DNA from: Dimorphilus gyrociliatus
Lineage: Eukaryota > Annelida > Polychaeta > Dinophilidae
Assembly: GCA_904063045.1 (NCBI GenBank)
Contig: CAJFCJ010000007.1
Coordinates: 1,632,873-1,696,872, forward strand
DNA length: 64,000 nucleotides
Reading direction: 5' to 3'
Shown here: piece by piece, positions 58,101-64,000 of the stretch
Layout: every line of letters starts with the position of its first letter
Numbering within the stretch: the stretch's first letter is position 1
The notes under the pieces: model-generated
What the model was told of the DNA's origin: nothing
What the model saw: the letters and a program-made list of their open reading frames with translations, nothing else
The model's database searches: none
Position numbers and translations under genes: made by a program

Positions 58101-61100
58101 ATATGTGCGCACCTGGAGTGAACTGTTCAAATTCTATCTTAGCCCGCATATATTTTCTTTTGTGTATATTTCGAGGCCGCCGCCCCTTGCAAATTGCTTT
58201 TCTATAAAAACCGTCCGGTATTCCGTTACAAACGCGTATACCGTCAATCCATTATCAGATTTATGACTCATCAAAAACTCTTCATTTAATACCTCTAAAA
58301 AGCAACAATTGACACGTTCGCTGCAGTTAACTAGCGTACAGTACAAAGGTAACTAAGTGTAGAAGTAGAGTTAAAGAAGCGATTTTAGGTACACTAACTG
58401 TAGAATTAGAATTAGTCATAAAATAGAGGAAGAGTCGAGAGAAAGGTATCCTCTAACAAATTAGTATGAAAAATATATTGTGTCTTGTAACAATAGCATC
58501 TTCGGCGTAGTACCATTAGAGTTAATAATCTAACACTTTGTATAAAGCCTTATGAGCCTACCATGTTGTAATGATATACCTAAGATGCTATCGCTATGTA
58601 AAGCTTTAGGTAGTATATAACAAAGAGAAGAATAGTAGTGCATTCTTCAGGCAAGAACGATTATTAGGCTTGATTGATTAGAAGTGTCTTTCAATATTTT
58701 TTGCTCTTAGTTCTGGAGTAATCGTCGGCTGTTGAACAACTCAACAGCTAAATGATTTTCTTTTAATCCTCTACAACCTAAGACGCACTTTTCTTCCCAT
58801 ATGGATATAGCAGCTGTGCAAGGCATGCGTTCAAATCCCCAACATCTAAGTATACGGTTTAATGAATCTATTGGGTCGAACGCCCTATTTCAAAGCGACA
58901 AGGCAACCGACAAGATAAAAGTGTAATTTATAATAACTCTGTTGACACGACTACAAAGAGTCACTACCTTCCTTTACTCGAGCAGAACCGTTCAAATTTT
59001 CCCTTTTCATAATTCATCTCTGTATACAAAGAGCTGAATACGTTGGCCACAAATACTATCCTAGTTAAAGAAAATATTACAAATGCCAGGTCTCCTCGGT
59101 GAACTAAAGAAACGCCGCCTAGGGTGTGGTCACACGTGTCGTCTTTTTTTTTGGTAGATTATTATTTGTTTTTCAAAAACAAAAAGTTCATTTTGCCTTT
59201 TACAAAACATCACATGCCAAATGCATATGAAAGGAAACACGTTGCCATGATCGACAAACAACGGGTGTGACAAACTGGTTGTTTCCCACGATTCCACAAT
59301 ATTAGTCTCTTATAACTCAAATCTTTTCAGTAAAATACTTATGAAGTAGCCGCATGACAGATTTACATACAAAGTGGTATGCAAGTAGGTTGAGTCTGCT
59401 GAATAAATACATTCTATTATACGATTCGACAATCAGTTGAATATGGTAGCGTAAAAACTTATCGGTGACTAAATGACGTTGGAGCGTAATGTTATGAAGT
59501 ACGAAAATGTTGCCCTATGGGTGTGGTGCAGCTGGCAAAGTTCTTTAAGACACAACTGTTAACTTTCTCACACATGAATATAGCAAATAATCAACAACAA
59601 CTACATAGCTGGAAACATTGTGAAAAGATTTTGGGGGAAATTATTATAATCATAGCTGGTTCCATAGTAGTCCAAACAACAAAGAAACTATGATTAGAAG
59701 CTAGAGTTGAATACCCCAGATCAATCCGCGTCGTTGAATTCGTTTTTCACTAATCATTTTTAGTTTTGGCGGTTATGTTCCATTGCCGGTTGGAGACAAA
59801 AAAAGACTGTTTTATCACTAACAAGTACACTTAACGTTTAAAAAGATATCGCAGTTTCTAAGATCTGAAATAATCGGCGATAGGGAATTCTTACCTAATA
59901 CTTAAACAGTATTCTTTGTTAATGGCCAAATAGACTGTTTTATACATGCAGTATTGAGCTAGGGGTTAACTATCCTTAAACTGAATAGCACTCAGTCATA
60001 TTAATCTTTTTTAATTTCGCATTTAAGAGCTAGATCTCACAAAAATTGTGCAATATTTGTCCACTATTTTCGAATTAAATATTTAGATGATCCTGACTTT
60101 TATTACATTGTTAAATACAGATTAAAATTTCAACTTACCAGGAATTCTCCCATATCGGTCGTCTCGTCTACAGCATTTTCAGGTACAGCTACCATCATGA
60201 AGCCTTCAAATTTCTGATCTGGGTATGTTCCGCTGATGCTTACTGAAAACATACAAGGCAACATTAACCAAATGTACACAAAATACTCCCTGCACCTAGA
60301 AAAAAATGGGGTCAGGTTCAGTCTAGGGTTGCGTAAGAGTGTTTACAGGTTTCAAAACGGTTCACTAGCGCTCAAAGTCAAATTTTTAATGAGGATTAAC
60401 TTTTCTTATGTGTATATTGAAATAAGTCTGGCCATGATATATTTACGCTCGTCGTAGTATCCCACCGCGTTGAATAAATACATCGTTACAAACGAATCCT
60501 CAAAAGTGCTTTTGCTGAAAAAAAAACTCGATCCAAGCTACTTTGATTTATCTGCACAATCTGAGGTCATAGGGTCAAAGGAACATTAGAGAACTGGCGG
60601 TCTGAAATCTAATCGAAATGGACACAATAGAATGGTAAGAAACTTTCTGGCTCTTTCATCTATGTATAAACACATGTATGGCCCCTTGAAAGTGTACATT
60701 TGTAAGGTCTAAATTACACACTCTATATTTAAAGAAAGTTTCGCGGTGAATATGAGTTGCTTGGAGCGTTCTTGCGTGAAGCGAGATTAAAGGTCGCATT
60801 TGTTCATTTTGTACCACCAAAACAAACTAGAGCGAATATAATTATATAACTGTAGTAATGAAGCTATTCAAGCAGTACTAGTCTTACGCTACATGAAACT
60901 AGCAGAACGATTACTTAACGAACGTCACTTACGTCATTGAGTAATTATAAGCATAGTTCAATGGGTTTTTATGTGTAAATAAATCCTCAAAAGTATCTAC
61001 AAATGAAGCGGATTGCTTAACTCAGAAGTTGGCTTTTTCACTTTAAATGTCCTAAGTACAAACGTCAACAGATTTGAACAGACGAAATTTGATATTACTG

Positions 61101-62962
61101 CCCTTTACCTACTTATGGGGCGTATTCCAATTTTATTGTTTATAAACAGGTAAATTTTCAAACGTACCCCTTCTTTGATATATGACTTGTAGTCTGAGGT
61201 AATATTCTCGATCTTTTTTTAAATTAAATTTTATAGAGGATTGATCACCAGCAGGCAAATACAAAATTTTCAAGCTACCTAAATAACTAGCCCTATAGTA
61301 AAATTTTCTAATGGAGCAGCAATGTTCATACAATGCCTATTTCGATTCTTAAGAAGAGTAGTCTTTGTGAACACACAAGTGAATGCAGATGTGTCACATT
61401 GACTGATTGGTATTCAATCAAGAATCCTAATAGGAGCACAATGAATACAGTTCATAACCCCAAGCTTAGATGGAATCAAAATTATTGAATATATATACAC
61501 GAAACAATAGCGAGTGAGAAACGGTTTTTGTCTGAAATATGTCAAAGTTTTCATTGGTAGATATTATGAAAGAATAACAAACAACCATGAATTTCCGTAT
61601 GTAGTCGAACACATGAATATAATTTTTGTAGCGGGGAAAAAGAAGCTAAACGATTATGTCGTAGAAATTATTCTTTTATGGCACATAGCTAACAATAAAG
61701 ACAATAGTTAAATCTGTTGCAAAACACCTATTAAAATTAAACTTGAGAAGATAAAAAGACGCAATAAATCTACTAAATTTGTATTTATGTCTCTGCTAGT
61801 TTTAATCGAAAAATCCTGTAAGGAATATGAATTCTTTAGGTGAAAAGAAAGAGAAAGGAGCTTTTGTTAACAAAAAACGTAAAAGCACACTCTCAAGCTT
61901 TGGCAAACACATTTGCATAAAATTGTTTGCTCTCTTTCAATTACAATCTAAATCAAACTTTGATTTCAAACCGACTACGACTATTAAATAAAACCCACCG
62001 ACTATCCATCATCAATATAATTAAGATAAGCATTAAATATTTCCAGATTAGAAAAGGTTCTGTTTACCCGCCGGATTCAACTCGATTTCCGGTAAAGTTA
62101 ACGAAAGAAAAATAGACTTTTAGCCCGAGGGTAAATTGAATTCTACTTAAGCACCCTAGCTACATAAGCGTTTGGCTATGCATTGCTCGACAGAAAATAT
62201 GCAAACTCGGGGATAAGATTAATGTCGTTCTTCAAACCTTATAAAACGCAACATCGAAATACAGTATATATGTTTATAAAAAGTTTAATAGCTTAAGCCT
62301 CTCTTACCACCTAGCATAATTAAGCACAGCAAGTAACGTCCCGTGACTGACTTGCGACGCAGGGGATTTAGTGTCCAAAATTGAAAGAAGCGTCATAATT
62401 GAAAAGGTAATTATCGGCCGAATGATTTTGTAGTTATTTTACTTTTTGGACCATTTGCAATTTGCATACTGAAGCTGCCTGAGGGCTTTAGGCATTAATC
62501 AGATAGCGTCTAAAGACGATCGGTTAAGAGGCATGGTCGCAATGGGTGGTTGGCGGTGTAAGTTTTAACGTTGTTGCATTAACAAATTCTTTCACATAAA
62601 CCAACATAATTTATAATCAGTTGCATATAAAAATTATAACGTGACTGTGTTACTTCATGCCTAAATCGTTCAATTAAAAGAATCAGCAAAAGATGTGACA
62701 TACGTTAAAACTCGACAACAAATGTGTCATTACGAATGCAATTGTTATAATCGAGCGTTATATGTGCTTCATAATACTAACCAGTATAATCTTTATTAGC
62801 CTCGTATCCATCTGGAGATCCAGCTATTCTTATCTGAAATCCATTATCACCAGGTCGCTTTTTAGCAGTTGTCTCTGGCTGTCTGAGGCATACTCTTTCT
62901 AACTCATCCACTCCTTCAACTCTCACAAAAAGAAGCATAAAAAAAATTTGTAGATATTCCAT
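52196..62962 (-). CDS. SPON1: F-spondin with Kunitz domain
   Basis: Nine exons (62782-62962, 60139-60242, 56212-56342, 55190-55266, 55021-55140, 53834-54059, 52875-53755, 52616-52825, 52196-52554) splice in frame to 762 residues. Order: signal peptide (1-17); Reeler domain (about 20-160; FEGFMMVAVPEN); spondin domain (about 170-410; CCPCGSAKYRMKFEGLW, HWSPITGASHSRDYSIWKYG, FSVDRKRHYLSFLTMLGPSP); two TSP1 repeats (FGPWSVCSATC, WSEWSPCSVSC); a Kunitz domain (574-630; six cysteines, FVYFGCQGNKNNF) whose P1 position after the second cysteine is Met; two more TSP1 repeats ending CDLPPC. F-spondin is a secreted matrix protein guiding axons. Vertebrate SPON1 lacks the Kunitz domain and has six TSP1 repeats. 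Introns 1-3 and 5 are 0.9-3.8 kb. Confidence 0.93.
54060..55020 (-). other. F-spondin intron 5
   Basis: 961-nt intron between exons 5 and 6, with donor gtaagt after CCCACTC and acceptor ttttacag. An open frame that starts at 54134 and runs into exon 6 is in the wrong frame for spondin and is not used. No other coding content is seen. Confidence 0.7.
55267..56211 (-). other. F-spondin intron 3
   Basis: 945-nt intron with donor gtttgt after AATTCAG and acceptor ttttttccag. No nested gene is seen. Confidence 0.7.
56343..60138 (-). other. F-spondin intron 2
   Basis: 3796-nt intron, the largest in the window. Its composition is more balanced than other introns here. A CACCTG site (58112) and several GTATAC-containing near-repeats (57160-57260) are present. 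A small perfect hairpin, GCTGTTGA-ACAAC-TCAACAGC, lies at 58728-58748. No nested coding exon could be supported. Confidence 0.65.
60243..62781 (-). other. F-spondin intron 1
   Basis: 2539-nt first intron with donor gttagt and acceptor gttttcag. It follows the signal-peptide exon, a common place for enhancers. No coding content is seen. Confidence 0.65.
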
Positions 62963-64000
62963 GGTTTTAGTTAAAATAATTCTTCAAGCAGTCAAGTCTT
63001 GAAGAAAGGAAGATTATTCGGCTTCAAATATATTTAAACATCCAATTGCAGACGAGTGACTTATCGGGAAATTTAAGTTTCAATGCAGTACAGAGCTTAT
63101 ATATTCATAAAAACATCTATATTGCATTTGTTAACAAACTTAAAATTAAGTATATCTATTTAGAGATGTAACACAAATATACGATATATTTTGCCGACCA
63201 ATGCCGAAGAGAAACTGAATACAGTTGAGTATTTCACGAATGTTGATTGGTTGTTTCAAATCAACTTAGCGCCATCTGTATTCATGAGACTATCTGAACT
63301 AGAGGCGAAATCTATATCAAATATTGTTTGTTCTTTATTTGCAGAAGCGACCAATCAACTCATTTTATGGTTGACTTGATGTTGGCTAATAACATCACTA
63401 CAAACCAGCAACTCAATTTATGCTGTTGACGGATTGCTGGAAAGGGACCATTTCAATAGTTAGGTTGACAAGATAAATACTGTCTGGGGTTTGCCGGCAA
63501 ACAACTCTGTAAACTCTTGTGTATGGCTATCGCACGGAGAAAGCACTATGGCACATGGGACTTGGGGTTTAAAAAGCTTTGTAATTTCCACCCTGTAGCA
63601 ATTGTAAACACTATAGCTGCAATCCGATTATAAGACTGAATCTTACATATTGAAGTATTTCATTACGTCACGTGATCACAAATATAGTAAACGAAGAGAG
63701 GGAAGGAAAATCAACAATTATGAATCATGGACAGTTACAGCTAGAGCTCTATGGCGTACATGCCTATTTGTGCGTGAGATTAGCTGCAACAATACGCTGG
63801 AAAAGTCATACTCGGCACAAAAGGCAATACATGATTTGCCTTTTTTTTTATAATATAAGCTTGAGCGAAAACTTTAGTCTCCAGTGATCGTCAGTTGTTT
63901 AAAGACAAATATCTAAAAATATAAGCTATCTATTTATCGGTTAGAATAAAACAGCCTTTACAATATTCTCTTATTTCGTCCAAAGTTTCGAAAGCCACAG
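62963..64000. other. Upstream of F-spondin to window end
   Basis: Presumed promoter of F-spondin on the left. A TACGTCACGTGATCAC stretch at 63664-63679 combines a half CRE with a CACGTG box. Three open frames of 62-71 codons on the plus strand show no family resemblance. Confidence 0.4.

Noticed and set aside
63191-63887. Three short plus-strand open frames at the right edge
   Set aside because: 62-71 codons each, overlapping, without family resemblance, in the presumed upstream region of F-spondin.

Overview
This window is nuclear DNA from an invertebrate animal with a compact, AT-rich genome. I reconstructed 25 protein-coding genes, most of them split. About 45 of the introns I placed are short, mostly 48-65 nt with GT...AG ends. 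The gene set (insulin-like peptide, PRDM zinc-finger protein, F-spondin, chondroitin synthase, organic-anion transporter, katanin, RABL2) is that of a ciliated bilaterian. A compact-genome lophotrochozoan such as a small annelid would fit, but nothing in the sequence fixes the phylum.

Layout. 0.6-13 kb: MEX3-like KH protein (-), OSER1 (-), a protein with two nucleoside 2-deoxyribosyltransferase-like domains (-), metadherin/LYRIC-like membrane protein (+), claudin-like four-pass protein (+), ZNF507 (+), GTPBP10 (-), ZFAND1 (-). 13.4-21 kb: insulin-like peptide (-), tyrosine phosphatase (-), MFSD9 transporter with a duplicated exon (+), SRP14 (-), choline dehydrogenase (+). 21-31 kb: unidentified acidic protein (-), eIF2-beta (+) with a divergent tandem paralogue (+), NDRG (-), HEMK1 (-). 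30-44 kb: chondroitin sulfate synthase (+), SLCO/OATP (+), katanin p60 (+), RABL2 (-), PRDM (+). 43.8-49.4 kb: a 5.7 kb gene-free block that is less AT-rich and unusually rich in CACCTG E-boxes. 49.4-50.4 kb: an unidentified protein with a cyclin-B-like destruction box. 52-63 kb: an F-spondin gene (-) spread over nine exons with kb-scale introns.

Most genes are unrelated housekeeping genes packed tightly, several as head-to-head pairs sharing 240-430 bp promoters (2-deoxyribosyltransferase-like/metadherin-like, acidic protein/eIF2-beta, RABL2/PRDM). The right-hand third differs: long non-coding stretches surround developmental or extracellular genes.

The observations I would follow first are the MFSD9 pair of alternative exons separated by only 32 nt, the tandem eIF2-beta paralogue, the E-box cluster next to the destruction-box gene, and the tandem 2-deoxyribosyltransferase-like protein. 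All identifications are from reading translated sequence and from memory of family sequences; no database search was run.
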